A stretch of 64,000 nt of DNA from positions 1-64,000 of the forward strand of contig JAJDXG010000035.1 in assembly GCA_022823365.1 (NCBI GenBank). The letters are read 5' to 3'. Under the pieces are notes generated by a model. The model was not told the DNA's origin, did no database searches, and was given only the letters and a program-made list of their open reading frames with translations. Within the stretch, counting starts at the first letter, position 1. Each line of letters starts with the position of its first letter. Position numbers and translations under genes: made by a program. The DNA is from Gemmatimonadota bacterium. GTDB taxonomy: Bacteria; Gemmatimonadota; Gemmatimonadetes; Longimicrobiales; Gaopeijiaceae. This document shows, piece after piece, positions 9,470 through 17,562 of the stretch.

Positions 9470-10581
9470 GTGCTGAAAACCCCGTTCTCGACGCGCCAGC
9501 GCGGGATCGATTCACGCCGCACCTGGACATCGGCCTCCCTGGGCGCGGTGAGAATCACCTGATGGCGCAGGTTTCCTTCGATGAGGTCCAGGATGCGCCG
9601 CGACCGGCCCTCATCCAATTCCGAGAACACGTCGTCCAGGAGGAGGATGGGTGTCTTCCCGCGCACCTCGTGCACGGTGGCGGCCTCGGTGAGGCGAAGG
9701 GAAAGGGCTCCGGTGCGCTGCTGGCCGCCGGAGCCGAAGGTGCGGAGATCGAGGTCCCCCGATTCGGCCGCGAGGCTGATCCCCATCTCGTCGCGGTGCG
9801 GTCCGACCACCGTGGTCGCCAGCCTCCTCTCGCGGCCACGCGAACGCTCAAGGGCCCGCGCGAATCGCTCCGGCAGATCTCCGGCCTCCGCCTCCACCGT
9901 GTCGGCTACGGAGGGCTGGTAGGACATGTGCGCGGACCTCCCACCGGAGATCTCGCGGTACAGGGCGCGGAATGTCTCCGCCGAGCCCGCGATCCAGTCG
10001 CGCCGTGCGCCCATGACCCTCGCGCCGAGCGACGTGAGCGGGTCGTCCCAGGCGGCCACGGCGGCGCGGTCGCTTCGCGCCCTGAGGGCCGCGTTGCGCT
10101 GGGCGAGCACGAGACGGTACTGCTGAAGCGCCCGCAGGTAGCCCGGCGACGCCAGCGAGAGCACGATGTCGAGGAATCTGCGCCGTTCGGCGGGTCCCCC
10201 GACCACCACCTTCACGTCCGAGGGAGCGAAGACGACGGCGGCCGTGCGTCCCAGGGCGTCGCCCAGACGGTCGGGCTCGTGTCCGTCGACGGTCACCTTC
10301 TTGCGCGGTCCGACGCGCTGGAAGGCTGCGGTCACCTCCACCTGCCCGCCCTCCCCCGCAAAGCGGCCGGCCAGACGGAAGACCGGCTGCCCGAAGGCCG
10401 TCAGCTGCTCGTCCTTCGCCGCGCGGAACGACCGGAACGTCTCCAGATAGTAGATGGCCTCCAGCAGGTTGGTCTTGCCGTGCGCGTTGGGGCCTACGAT
10501 GGCGACGCCCTCGGGCGGAAACTCCAGTTCCTGCTCGCCGAGATTGCGAAAGTGATGCAGGGAAATCCAGCTCAGGCGCAC
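9466..10581 (-). CDS. recF: DNA replication and repair protein RecF
   Basis: A 371-residue SMC-like ATPase that helps load RecA at gaps through RecO and RecR. Walker A is GPNAHGKTNLLEA (30-42), the ABC-type signature is FGSGGQQRTGALSLRL (about 285-300), and Walker B is LLLDDVFSELDEGR (about 316-329), ending with the D-loop Asp. Length is normal. It lies 6 bp downstream of echA and overlaps dciA. There is no dnaA or dnaN nearby, so this is a detached part of the classic dnaA-dnaN-recF-gyrB origin cluster. Confidence 0.97.
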   Translation of the reverse strand: MRLSWISLHHFRNLGEQELEFPPEGVAIVGPNAHGKTNLLEAIYYLETFRSFRAAKDEQLTAFGQPVFRLAGRFAGEGGQVEVTAAFQRVGPRKKVTVDGHEPDRLGDALGRTAAVVFAPSDVKVVVGGPAERRRFLDIVLSLASPGYLRALQQYRLVLAQRNAALRARSDRAAVAAWDDPLTSLGARVMGARRDWIAGSAETFRALYREISGGRSAHMSYQPSVADTVEAEAGDLPERFARALERSRGRERRLATTVVGPHRDEMGISLAAESGDLDLRTFGSGGQQRTGALSLRLTEAATVHEVRGKTPILLLDDVFSELDEGRSRRILDLIEGNLRHQVILTAPREADVQVRRESIPRWRVENGVFST

Positions 10582-10587
10582 CGCGCG

Positions 10588-11373
10588 TCAACGTCCTTGG
10601 AAGTTCGCCTCTCGCCGCTCCAGAAACGCGTCCATTCCCTCGCGCATGTCCCCGGTGGCCGCCAGCACGCCGAAGAGCGAGGACTCGAAGGCGTGCGCAT
10701 CCGCCTCGGCGCTGTCGAGCGCGGAGTAGATGGACTCGAGGGCGAAGCGGAGCGCGACCGGCGCGTTCTTCGTGATCCTGCGCATCAACTCGACCGCGGC
10801 ATCCAGCAGCTCCGCCCGCTCGACCACCCGCGAGACCAGCCCGAAGCGCTCCGCCGTGGCAGCGTCGATCATGTCGCCCGTGAGCGTCATCTCCAGCGCG
10901 CGCCCCAGCCCGACAATGCGCGCGAGGCGAATGGTGCCGCCGTATCCCGGGACGATGCCCAGCGTGACCTCCGGAAGCCCGAAGCGAGCATTGGACGATG
11001 CGATGCGCAGGTGGCAGGCCATCGCCAGCTCGCATCCTCCGCCGAGGGCGAAGCCCCCGACCGCCGCCATCACCGGCTTCGGGAAGCGCTCGATGAGCGC
11101 CAGGACTTCCTGCCCCCGGCGACTCACCTCCACGGCGGAAAGAGGCGTCATCTCCGCAAGCACCCCGATGTCCGCCCCCGCCACGAAGGCCTTCCCGCCC
11201 GCGCCCGTCAGGACGACGCCGCGCACGCCGTCGTCCTCGCGCAACGCTTCGAACGCATCCCCGATCTCGGTCACCACCCGGGGGTTGAGGGCATTCAGCT
11301 TTCGCCTGCGGTCGATGGTTACGATCGCGATCTCCTGGTCCCGCTCGAGACGCACGTATTGCCGTTCCGGCAT
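10588..11373 (-). CDS. Enoyl-CoA hydratase/isomerase (crotonase family)
   Basis: A 261-residue crotonase. It has the oxyanion-hole motifs GAGGKAFVAGADIG (about 60-73) and ALGGGCELAMACH (about 103-115), and keeps both catalytic glutamates, one in CELAMA and one in GLPEVTLGIVPGYGGT (about 130). This supports hydration of trans-2-enoyl-CoA to 3-hydroxyacyl-CoA, in beta-oxidation or butanoate metabolism. Thiolase and hydroxyacyl-CoA dehydrogenase genes 3 kb away supply the next steps. ATG at 11373 is chosen because the protein homology begins there; a longer frame to 11508 adds 45 low-complexity residues. It heads the recF series and is divergent from ssb. Confidence 0.93.
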   Translation of the reverse strand: MPERQYVRLERDQEIAIVTIDRRRKLNALNPRVVTEIGDAFEALREDDGVRGVVLTGAGGKAFVAGADIGVLAEMTPLSAVEVSRRGQEVLALIERFPKPVMAAVGGFALGGGCELAMACHLRIASSNARFGLPEVTLGIVPGYGGTIRLARIVGLGRALEMTLTGDMIDAATAERFGLVSRVVERAELLDAAVELMRRITKNAPVALRFALESIYSALDSAEADAHAFESSLFGVLAATGDMREGMDAFLERREANFQGR

Positions 11374-11572
11374 GGCCGATAATCCGCTGGGAAGAGGTGT
11401 CGAAGGGATCGGAAGAGGTTCCGTCGAATCGGCACGAATACTACCGCCCGGGAGCTTCCCGGCGCCAGCCGTCCGCGGCTCGCCACCGCCTCTCAGCGGC
11501 ATGGCCACCCCGGCCCGGTTACGTTACACTTCGCCCCTTGCACACCCCAACAGAGCCCAGGGAGGCTTGCCC

Positions 11573-12016
11573 ATGAGCCGCTCGCTGAACAAGGTCACCC
11601 TCATCGGCAACGTCGGCTCGGATCCCGACATCCGCATGACGCCTTCCGGCACCAAGGTGGCGAAGTTCTCCGTCGCCACCAACGAGACCTTCAATGACCG
11701 CTCGGGGCGCCAGCAGGAGCGCACGCAGTGGCACCGTCTCACCTTCTTCGGACGGCTTTCCGACGTCGTCGAGCAGTGGGTGAAGAAGGGAGACCGCCTG
11801 TACGTCGAAGGCCGGATCGAGTACTCGCAGACCCAGACCCCGCAGGGAGAGACGCGCTACTGGACCGACATCATCGTGCGGGAAATGATCATGCTCGGGT
11901 CGGGCGGCAGGACCCCCGAGATGGGCGACGCGGGAAGCCGCCCGCAGCGGTCGGGCGCGGATGCGGCCAGACCCGGCGGACGGATGCAGGAGCCCGACGA
12001 CGATCTGCCCTTCTAA
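11573..12016 (+). CDS. ssb: Single-stranded DNA-binding protein
   Basis: A 147-residue SSB. The OB fold fills residues 1-108 (SLNKVTLIGNVGSDPDIR, FSVATNETF, ERTQWHRLTFFGRLSDVVEQWVKKGDRLYVEG). A Gly/Arg/Pro-rich linker leads to the acidic tail DDDLPF, which recruits repair and replication proteins. ATG at 11573 is fixed by GGGAGG at 11560-11565. It is divergent from echA-recF with about 200 bp between them; TACACT at 11525-11530 is a possible -10. Confidence 0.97.
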   Translation: MSRSLNKVTLIGNVGSDPDIRMTPSGTKVAKFSVATNETFNDRSGRQQERTQWHRLTFFGRLSDVVEQWVKKGDRLYVEGRIEYSQTQTPQGETRYWTDIIVREMIMLGSGGRTPEMGDAGSRPQRSGADAARPGGRMQEPDDDLPF

Positions 12017-12052
12017 CCGCGAGCGGACCGCCCGCCGTCAGCGCGGCGGCGG

Positions 12053-12409
12053 TTACCTGCGCTCCTCCGAACGCCACAGATCGAGCAGCACGGCTTCGAA
12101 GTGTTCGGGGTTGTCCCTGTATTGCTCGACCCAGTCCTCGAAGGAAGGCAGTTCTTCCTCCGCGTAGATCCTGGTCGTGGCCAGGCGAACCATCTCGTCG
12201 TAGGAGAGTTCTCCGGGTTCCCCGGAATCCCGGACCAGATCCTTGACGAAGACGAACATCTCGTCCGGGGACATGCGCTGGATGATCCGGAATACACGCG
12301 CGGAACAGTAGTCACGATGCTTCGCGCGCAAGACAGCGAGCGACGCGCGGTCCTGCGCGTCCTGTGAGGAGTGGGCCCCGGTTCCGCCCGGCCCATCAGT
12401 ACCCGCCAC
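12053..12409 (-). CDS. Conserved-looking hypothetical protein, 118 aa
   Basis: A soluble, mostly helical 118-residue protein with acidic and aromatic residues (MSPDEMFVFVKDLV, IYAEEELPSFEDWVEQY). The start GTG at 12409 has strong support: GGGAGGAG ends two bases before it. I do not recognise the family. It sits 36 bp from the ssb stop, facing it, and downstream of the small gene at 12553-12747 on the same strand. No transmembrane segment or catalytic motif is visible. Confidence 0.6.
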   Translation of the reverse strand: MAGTDGPGGTGAHSSQDAQDRASLAVLRAKHRDYCSARVFRIIQRMSPDEMFVFVKDLVRDSGEPGELSYDEMVRLATTRIYAEEELPSFEDWVEQYRDNPEHFEAVLLDLWRSEERR

Positions 12410-12552
12410 GTCTCCTCCCGTATTGTCCCCCGCAACCCGTGTGCGTCGGACGTTGAACTGAAAGGGCCCCGATCAGGAGATCTCTTTCAGGCGGGTGTAT
12501 TCTACTGGAACCGGTTCAACAATGCCATGCCGGGTATTGGGCGAGCCTGCGT

Positions 12553-12747
12553 CTAGCGGGCTTCGCCGGTGCAGGGGGTGAGAGACTCCTCGTGCTCCTT
12601 CAGGTGCTCGTAGATGCTGCGGCGGGTAAGTCCCCCGATGAGGACGCGGCTGAGAAACTCCGGGTCCGATTCCTGAACCGCTTCGGCCTTCCTGGCGACG
12701 TCGCGCGGCAGACGAACGTTGAGGTTCACAAATCGGGTTTCCCACAT
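12553..12747 (-). CDS. Small protein with ribbon-helix-helix-like start, 64 aa
   Basis: A 64-residue protein. The sequence RFVNLNVRLPRDVARKAEAV (5-24) has the beta-strand then helix pattern of ribbon-helix-helix DNA-binding proteins, with a second helix in EFLSRVLIGGLTRRSIYEHL. ATG at 12747 begins the conserved-looking part; a longer frame to 12903 exists but its added residues look non-coding. No partner toxin is adjacent. The DNA-binding idea is inference from pattern only, and it is possible that the gene is not expressed. Confidence 0.45.
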   Translation of the reverse strand: MWETRFVNLNVRLPRDVARKAEAVQESDPEFLSRVLIGGLTRRSIYEHLKEHEESLTPCTGEAR

Positions 12748-13346
12748 CTTGTCGGCTCGCTCCCCTGGACGATGTGAAACGAAAGCTGGATCTGATTCCA
12801 CTTCCCGCGCGCGGGCCTCAAGACCCCGTGATGGGGCCGGACCCGGCACTTGGCGATCATCCTTCAAGGCACGGATGGTAAGAGGTCGGACCCGGGTGCG
12901 CAAGGGTATCGAAACGAATCGAAAGCGAACGGGTGAAATCTCATAACTATTTGTGTATCATTGAGTTACATGATATGGACAAAAACGATAATTCACTTGT
13001 TCCCGAGCACTGCGCGAACCCTTCCAGGGCAGCTTCATGGCCTCCATAAGTTGCTGCCCACGCTCGTTTTCCACCTACGCGCCCGTGACGTCCCGGGGAT
13101 CCTTCCGATACAAATGTTTTGCAAAAAACCGGCTCTGCACTCCTCCATGCCCGGCCGAAGCCAATGTGGGCCCTGACCCCGCCAGCCGGCCGCCCGAACC
13201 GGGCGGATCGCCTGCTCCGCGCTCCGGGACGAGAGCGAACGGGGGATTCCGGGAAGGCCGGTAATCGACTAGATTGCCTGCCCGGACCCGAGGGCGTCGC
13301 TCGCGGTGTCTCAGGGGAACAGGCTACAGCGAAAGGAAGGCTCTGT
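12748..13346. other. 600 bp intergenic region with an AT-rich patch
   Basis: No convincing gene lies here. Between about 12935 and 13000 the base composition falls sharply toward AT, very unlike the surroundings, and includes TATCAT (12956-12961) facing ATGATA (12970-12975), an inverted repeat with an eight-base spacer. A second A/T-rich stretch with GTTTT/AAAAAC symmetry lies near 13113-13128. The region could hold promoters for the small minus-strand gene and for rpsU, or a remnant of acquired DNA. The rpsU promoter candidate is listed separately. Confidence 0.5.
13248..13275 (+). promoter_or_regulatory. Candidate rpsU promoter
   Basis: A -35-like TTCCGG (13248-13253) and a -10-like TAGATT (13270-13275) are separated by 16 bp. 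Transcription would begin about 65 bases upstream of the rpsU start. The -35 box is poor, so the call rests mostly on the -10 and location. Confidence 0.35.
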
Positions 13347-13547
13347 TTGGAAGTCGTGATTCAGGAAGGCGAGAATCTGGAGCGGGCGCTTCGACGCTTC
13401 AAGCGCAAGGTACAGCGATCCGGGCTCTACTCCGAGCTGCGCAAACGGCGCTTCTACGAGAAGCCGAGCGCGCAACGCAAGCGGAAGAGGGAAGCCGCAA
13501 TCCGCCGCGAACGGCGGCGTCAGAGGCGAACCTCCTCCCGCCGCTGA
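13347..13547 (+). CDS. rpsU: 30S ribosomal protein bS21
   Basis: A 66-residue bS21 protein, a small basic component of the 30S subunit near the mRNA exit, where it influences translation initiation. It starts with [20 protein letters not shown], contains [18 protein letters not shown] and ends in an Arg-rich tail. The start is TTG at 13347: it matches the family N-terminus, and AAGGAAGG at 13333-13340 lies six bases upstream. Longer frames upstream have no family support. It is a single gene, convergent with the hydroxyacyl-CoA dehydrogenase gene. Confidence 0.93.
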   Translation: MEVVIQEGENLERALRRFKRKVQRSGLYSELRKRRFYEKPSAQRKRKREAAIRRERRRQRRTSSRR

Positions 13548-13569
13548 GAGACGCGCCCGCCCGACTACG

Positions 13570-13594
13570 GCCCGCTCCCTGCCCCGGGACGGGC
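13570..13594. terminator. Hairpin between rpsU and the convergent dehydrogenase gene
   Basis: Arms GCCCGCTCCC (13570-13579) and GGGACGGGC (13586-13594) pair over nine positions with one bulge and a six-base loop. It lies 23 bp after the rpsU stop and 18 bp from the stop of the facing gene, so it could serve both. T-runs are weak. Confidence 0.45.
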
Positions 13595-13611
13595 TCCTGC
13601 AGTTTAGCCGG

Positions 13612-14490
13612 CTACAGCGGTAGAGGACGCGGCGGCTTCGCGCTCCAGTCGTAGAATCCCTTCCCGGTCTTGCGCCCGAATCTGCCCAGGGCCACAAGCC
13701 GCTTGAGAAGCGGCGGCGGGGCGTATCTCGATTCCCGGTACTCCTCGAACATGATTTCCGCGATGCGGTACGTCGTGTCGACGCCGACGAAATCGCAGAG
13801 GAGAAACGGGCCCATCGGGTAACCGGTTCCCAGCATCATCCCGCGGTCGATGTCCTCGACCGACGCCACCCCCCGCTCCAGTTGGCGAACGGCGTCGAGC
13901 ATGTAGGGCACGAGCAGCAGATTGACGACGAAACCGGAGTTGTCCTTCGCCTTGATGGGCTCTTTGCCCAGGTCGCGCGCGAACCGGTAGGCGGCGTCGA
14001 AGACCTTCTCGTCGGTCGCGATGGTGCGGACCACTTCCACCAGCTTCATCACCGGCACCGGATTGAAGAAATGGAGTCCGACCACCCGGTCGGGGCGACC
14101 GGTGGCAGCAGCGATTTCGGTGATCGTGAGCGAGCTGGTGTTGGACGCGAAGATCGTCTCCGGACCGGTGATCTCGTCCAGGGCACCCATCAGCTCCGAC
14201 TTTACCGCCAGATCCTCGACGATCGCCTCGATCACGAGATCCCGGTCGGCCATGTCCGCGAGCGACGTCGTGAAGGACACCCGGCCCCATGCCTCGTCAC
14301 GCGCTTCGGGGGACAGCTTTTCCTTCTCCACCGCCCGGCCCATCGACTTGACGATCCGGCTCTTTCCGCCTTCGAGCGCGCCTTCGTCGACTTCGCTCAC
14401 CAGGACGTCGAATCCGGCCCTGGCCGCAACCTCGGCGATGCCGCTCCCCATGAGGCCGCAACCGGCGACCCCTACTCGCTGAACGTTCAT
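13612..14490 (-). CDS. 3-hydroxyacyl-CoA (3-hydroxybutyryl-CoA) dehydrogenase
   Basis: A 292-residue NAD(P)-dependent enzyme that interconverts 3-hydroxyacyl-CoA and 3-oxoacyl-CoA. The Rossmann motif is GVAGCGLMGSGIAEVAARAG (7-26). The family signatures ASNTSSLTITEIA (about 114-126) and GLHFFNPVPVMKLVEVV (about 138-154, with the catalytic His) are present, and so is the C-terminal dimerisation domain ending GRKTGKGFYDW. Length fits the short PaaH/Hbd form, not the fused FadB type. The thiolase gene lies 10 bp upstream on the same strand, so the two form a pair that runs from acetoacetyl-CoA-type substrates to 3-hydroxybutyryl-CoA or the reverse. Confidence 0.95.
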   Translation of the reverse strand: MNVQRVGVAGCGLMGSGIAEVAARAGFDVLVSEVDEGALEGGKSRIVKSMGRAVEKEKLSPEARDEAWGRVSFTTSLADMADRDLVIEAIVEDLAVKSELMGALDEITGPETIFASNTSSLTITEIAAATGRPDRVVGLHFFNPVPVMKLVEVVRTIATDEKVFDAAYRFARDLGKEPIKAKDNSGFVVNLLLVPYMLDAVRQLERGVASVEDIDRGMMLGTGYPMGPFLLCDFVGVDTTYRIAEIMFEEYRESRYAPPPLLKRLVALGRFGRKTGKGFYDWSAKPPRPLPL

Positions 14491-14500
14491 GTCTTCCTCC

Positions 14501-15703
14501 TCAGGAGAAGGCTTCCACGACCACGGCCCCGCCCTGGCCGCCCCCGATGCACGCGGACCCCAGCCCGTAGCGCGCGCCGCGCCTCCTCAGTTCGTGAAGC
14601 AGGTGGATGGTGATGCGGGTTCCCGAGGCCGCCAGAGGATGCGTGATGGCGATGGCCCCGCCATTGACGTTGGTGCGTGCCGGGTCGAGCCCCAGGTCCC
14701 GCTCGACGGATGCGTACTGCGGCGCGAACGCCTCGTTGACCTCGACCAGTTCCATGTCGTCGAGCGCGAGGCCCGCCCTTTCGAGGGCGGCGCGGGCGGC
14801 CGGAGCGGGTCCGATGCCCATGATCCTCGGCTCCACGCCCACGAACGCCCACGAGACCAGGCGGCCGATGGGCGAGAGTCCCTCGCCGGCGGCCCATTCG
14901 GCGTCGGCGATGACGGTGCTGGCCGATCCGTCGCCGATGCCGCTCGCGTTCCCGGCCGTGACGAAACCGCCCTTGCGGAAGTACGGCCGCAACCGGGCCA
15001 GCCCCTCCAGCGAGACGTCGGGGCGGATGTGCTCGTCGGCGGCGAACTCCTTCTCGCCCTTGCGGGTGCGGATGGTGACGGGGACGACCTCGTCGGCGAA
15101 GCGGCCTTCGGTCCAGGCGGCCCGGGCGCGCACATGGCTGCGGTGCGCCACCTCGTCGGAGTACTCGCGCGTCACCTCGTACCGGTCACCGAGTTCTTCG
15201 GCGGTCTGCGCCATGGTGAGGCCGCAACTGGTGTCCTCGAGGGCGGTCCAGAGCAGGTCTTCGAAGTAGCGGCCGGGATCCCCCAGGCGCAGGTTGCCCC
15301 AGCGGGCGCCGCGCACCACGTGGGGCGCCTGGCTCATCGACTCGGTCCCGCCGCAGAGCACCGCCCGGGCGCCGCCGTGGAGGATCTCGTGGGCCCCGCT
15401 GGCGATCGCCTGGAAGCCCGAACCGCACAGCCGGTTGACGGTCAGGGCGGGAACGCGGTCGGGCGTGCCCACCCCCAGCCCGACGTGACGGGCCAGGTAG
15501 ATGGCGTCGCCCGACGTCTGGAGCGCATTCCCATAGACGACATGGTCGAGCCGGTCGGGCGTGAGGCCGGCGGCCTCTACCGCGGCCCTGCCCGACACGA
15601 CGCCCAGTTGGGTGGCCGACAGATGCTTGAGCGATCCGCCGAACGCCCCGAAGCCGGTCCGCTTTCCGGAAAGGAATACGATTTCTCTCGCGCTTCCGGT
15701 CAT
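14501..15703 (-). CDS. Acetyl-CoA C-acyltransferase (thiolase)
   Basis: A 400-residue thiolase. The acyl-accepting Cys is in NRLCGSGFQAIASGA (about 88-102), the catalytic His is in NVNGGAIAITHPLAASGTRI (about 343-362), and the second Cys is in SACIGGGQGGAVVVE near the C-terminus. The enzyme cleaves 3-oxoacyl-CoA with CoA or condenses two acetyl-CoA. ATG at 15703 begins the family N-terminus (REIVFLSGKRTGFGAFGG). It is upstream of the hydroxyacyl-CoA dehydrogenase gene, an arrangement common for butyrate, PHB-like or fatty-acid metabolism. Confidence 0.95.
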   Translation of the reverse strand: MTGSAREIVFLSGKRTGFGAFGGSLKHLSATQLGVVSGRAAVEAAGLTPDRLDHVVYGNALQTSGDAIYLARHVGLGVGTPDRVPALTVNRLCGSGFQAIASGAHEILHGGARAVLCGGTESMSQAPHVVRGARWGNLRLGDPGRYFEDLLWTALEDTSCGLTMAQTAEELGDRYEVTREYSDEVAHRSHVRARAAWTEGRFADEVVPVTIRTRKGEKEFAADEHIRPDVSLEGLARLRPYFRKGGFVTAGNASGIGDGSASTVIADAEWAAGEGLSPIGRLVSWAFVGVEPRIMGIGPAPAARAALERAGLALDDMELVEVNEAFAPQYASVERDLGLDPARTNVNGGAIAITHPLAASGTRITIHLLHELRRRGARYGLGSACIGGGQGGAVVVEAFS

Positions 15704-15797
15704 GTGCGGCTCTCTCGATCGGTCATGTGCAGTCTCCCTTGCATCAACTGGTTGTGGTCGCGCCCCGAGGGAGGGGGCCATTGGCCGCGGGCTTGCC

Positions 15798-16874
15798 CTA
15801 TGGCCCGCTCAGCCGGTCACATATGGCTTCCCCGGCCGCCGCGGTCGTCAGGGTGCCACCGAGATCGGGGGTGACCTGGCCGGCGGCGAGGGCGAGCCGG
15901 ACCGCACGGTCGATGTCTCCGGCGACCGCGTCGTGGCCCAGGTGGCGGGCCATGAGCGCCGCCGAGCGGACAGCGGCGATCGGGTTGGCCCGCCCGGTGC
16001 CGGCGATGTCCGGAGCCGAGCCGTGAACGGGCTCGAACAGGGCATGACGCCCAGGGTGCAGCGTTCCCGAGGGCGCCAGACCGAGCCCCCCGGTCACTTC
16101 CGCGGCCAGATCGCTGATGATGTCTCCGAACAAGTTCGACGTGACCAGCACGGAGTAGCGCCCCGGGCGGCGCACCAGATCCATGGCCATGGCGTCCACC
16201 AGCATGACATCGCTCTCGATCTCGCCGTACTCGGCGCGCACGTCGTCATACGTCCGGCGCCAGAGGGCGCCCGCGGCGGGGAGGGCGTTGGCCTTGTCGA
16301 CCATCGTCACCCGACGGCTCCCCTCGGCGCGCGCGTACTCGAAGGCGGCCCGCACCAGGCGCTCCACCCCCTTGCGCGTATTCACATCCTCCTGGATCGC
16401 GATCTCATCGGGAGTGCCCTTCTTGAAGTGCCCGCCCATGTTCACGTAGGCGCCTTCCGTACTCTCGCGGAAGATGTCGATGTGGATCCCGCCGGCGGGA
16501 ACCTCGCTCAGCGGGCAGTAACGGGGATCGAGCAGCTCGCACGGCCGGAAATTGACGTAGAGGTCGAGGCGAAACCGGAGTCCCAGGAGGATGTCGCGGA
16601 TGTGGCGGTTGTCGGGCACCCGGGGATCTCCCAGCGCGCCCAGGAAGATGGCGTCGTAGTTGTCCGCGAGGCGGCGGATTTCGTCGTCGGTGACGGTCAC
16701 GCCGTCGCGCAGGTAGCGCTCGGCCCCCAGGTCCCAGTGGACGAAGTCGACCGCGGCGCCGTGCAGATCGGCCGCCGCCCGAAAACAGCGTACCGCCTCA
16801 CGGGTGACGTCAACCCCGATGCCGTCTCCGGGAATGACCGCAACCCGCGCCGCCCCGCCCGCAGCCTTACGCAC
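15798..16874 (-). CDS. Isopropylmalate/isocitrate/tartrate dehydrogenase family enzyme
   Basis: A 358-residue beta-decarboxylating dehydrogenase. Seen: VAVIPGDGIGVDVTREAVR (11-29), the substrate-binding arginines around RLDLYVNFRP, KANALPAAGALWRRTYDDV (containing the catalytic Lys), and VTSNLFGDIISDLAAEVTGG followed by HGSAPDIAGTGRANPIA. These fit NAD-dependent oxidative decarboxylation of a 2-hydroxy-3-carboxylate. The substrate is not clear: leuCD are absent from the neighbourhood, so 3-isopropylmalate, isocitrate, homoisocitrate and tartrate are all possible. GTG start at 16874 overlaps the zinc-ribbon gene by 8 bp. Confidence 0.85.
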   Translation of the reverse strand: MRKAAGGAARVAVIPGDGIGVDVTREAVRCFRAAADLHGAAVDFVHWDLGAERYLRDGVTVTDDEIRRLADNYDAIFLGALGDPRVPDNRHIRDILLGLRFRLDLYVNFRPCELLDPRYCPLSEVPAGGIHIDIFRESTEGAYVNMGGHFKKGTPDEIAIQEDVNTRKGVERLVRAAFEYARAEGSRRVTMVDKANALPAAGALWRRTYDDVRAEYGEIESDVMLVDAMAMDLVRRPGRYSVLVTSNLFGDIISDLAAEVTGGLGLAPSGTLHPGRHALFEPVHGSAPDIAGTGRANPIAAVRSAALMARHLGHDAVAGDIDRAVRLALAAGQVTPDLGGTLTTAAAGEAICDRLSGP

Positions 16875-17562
16875 GCCGGGCGCGCCTCCCGCATCCGACG
16901 CAGTAGGACCATTCGGCCTCCACCCTCATCCCGCATGCGGGACATGCGATGATGCGGGCGTCCTGGCCGCAGAACGGACAGAAGCGCACCCCCTCGATGT
17001 CCGGCAGTTGCCGGTCGCATCCCGAACACACCTTCCCCACCGCTGCTCCGTCATCGGCCTGCGCCGGGGCTGCCGCGGGTGCGGTGATCCCGGGCGCCGC
17101 GTCCGGCTCCCGCTCCGCCACCCCGAGCGTGTCCTGATCCGGGACGTTCGAAGCGGACGCCTCGGTGCGCCCGGGGCCATCATCGCGCGCCGGCAGCCGG
17201 GCCGGGTTGAGACGAACCCCCACCGCGGCGAAATCGCGATACAGCCCCGTGTTGGGAAAGCGGGCCTCCAGTTCGGCCTGGATCTCTTGCCGTGCGGCCT
17301 GCGACTCCAGCGCCAGGTAGTCGCCCTCGCCCGCCAACAGGCGAAGCAGCGCCTGCTCGTACTCGGCGCTGGTGGCGATGTCCATGGCGTTCCGGTGGCT
17401 ACGCCAGGGAATGAGGTTCTGGTAGATCTCGGCGACCGTGAAGCGCGATTGGAGGTACTCCGGCCACTGTGTCCGAATCTCGCGCACGAGGGCGGCGAAC
17501 AGGCGGCCGGGGAGATCGGAGGCGGTCACGGGGTGATCGGGGGCGGTCGTCGAGGGGGTCAT
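16867..17562 (-). CDS. Double zinc-ribbon protein, unknown function
   Basis: A 231-residue protein in three parts. Residues about 15-110 form a helical domain (LFAALVREIRTQWPEYLQSR, IYQNLIPWRSHRNAMDIAT). An Ala/Pro-rich linker spans about 120-170. Two zinc ribbons close it (CSGCDRQLPDIEGVRFCPFCG and CPACGMRVEAEWSYCVGCG), with eight cysteines in four CxxC pairs. Such ribbons usually bind protein or nucleic acid; the specific role is unknown. The gene is translationally coupled on both sides, overlapping the TPR gene by ATGA and the dehydrogenase gene by 8 bp. Confidence 0.75.
   Translation of the reverse strand: MTPSTTAPDHPVTASDLPGRLFAALVREIRTQWPEYLQSRFTVAEIYQNLIPWRSHRNAMDIATSAEYEQALLRLLAGEGDYLALESQAARQEIQAELEARFPNTGLYRDFAAVGVRLNPARLPARDDGPGRTEASASNVPDQDTLGVAEREPDAAPGITAPAAAPAQADDGAAVGKVCSGCDRQLPDIEGVRFCPFCGQDARIIACPACGMRVEAEWSYCVGCGRRARRA

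Noticed and set aside
12458-12490. CTGAAAG/CTTTCAG inverted repeat, 19 bp spacer
   Set aside because: Loop too long for a terminator and no clear promoter or gene association; could be chance.
13119-13346. Upstream extension of rpsU by 76 codons
   Set aside because: bS21 proteins start at the TTG codon by family alignment, and the ribosome site AAGGAAGG fits only there.
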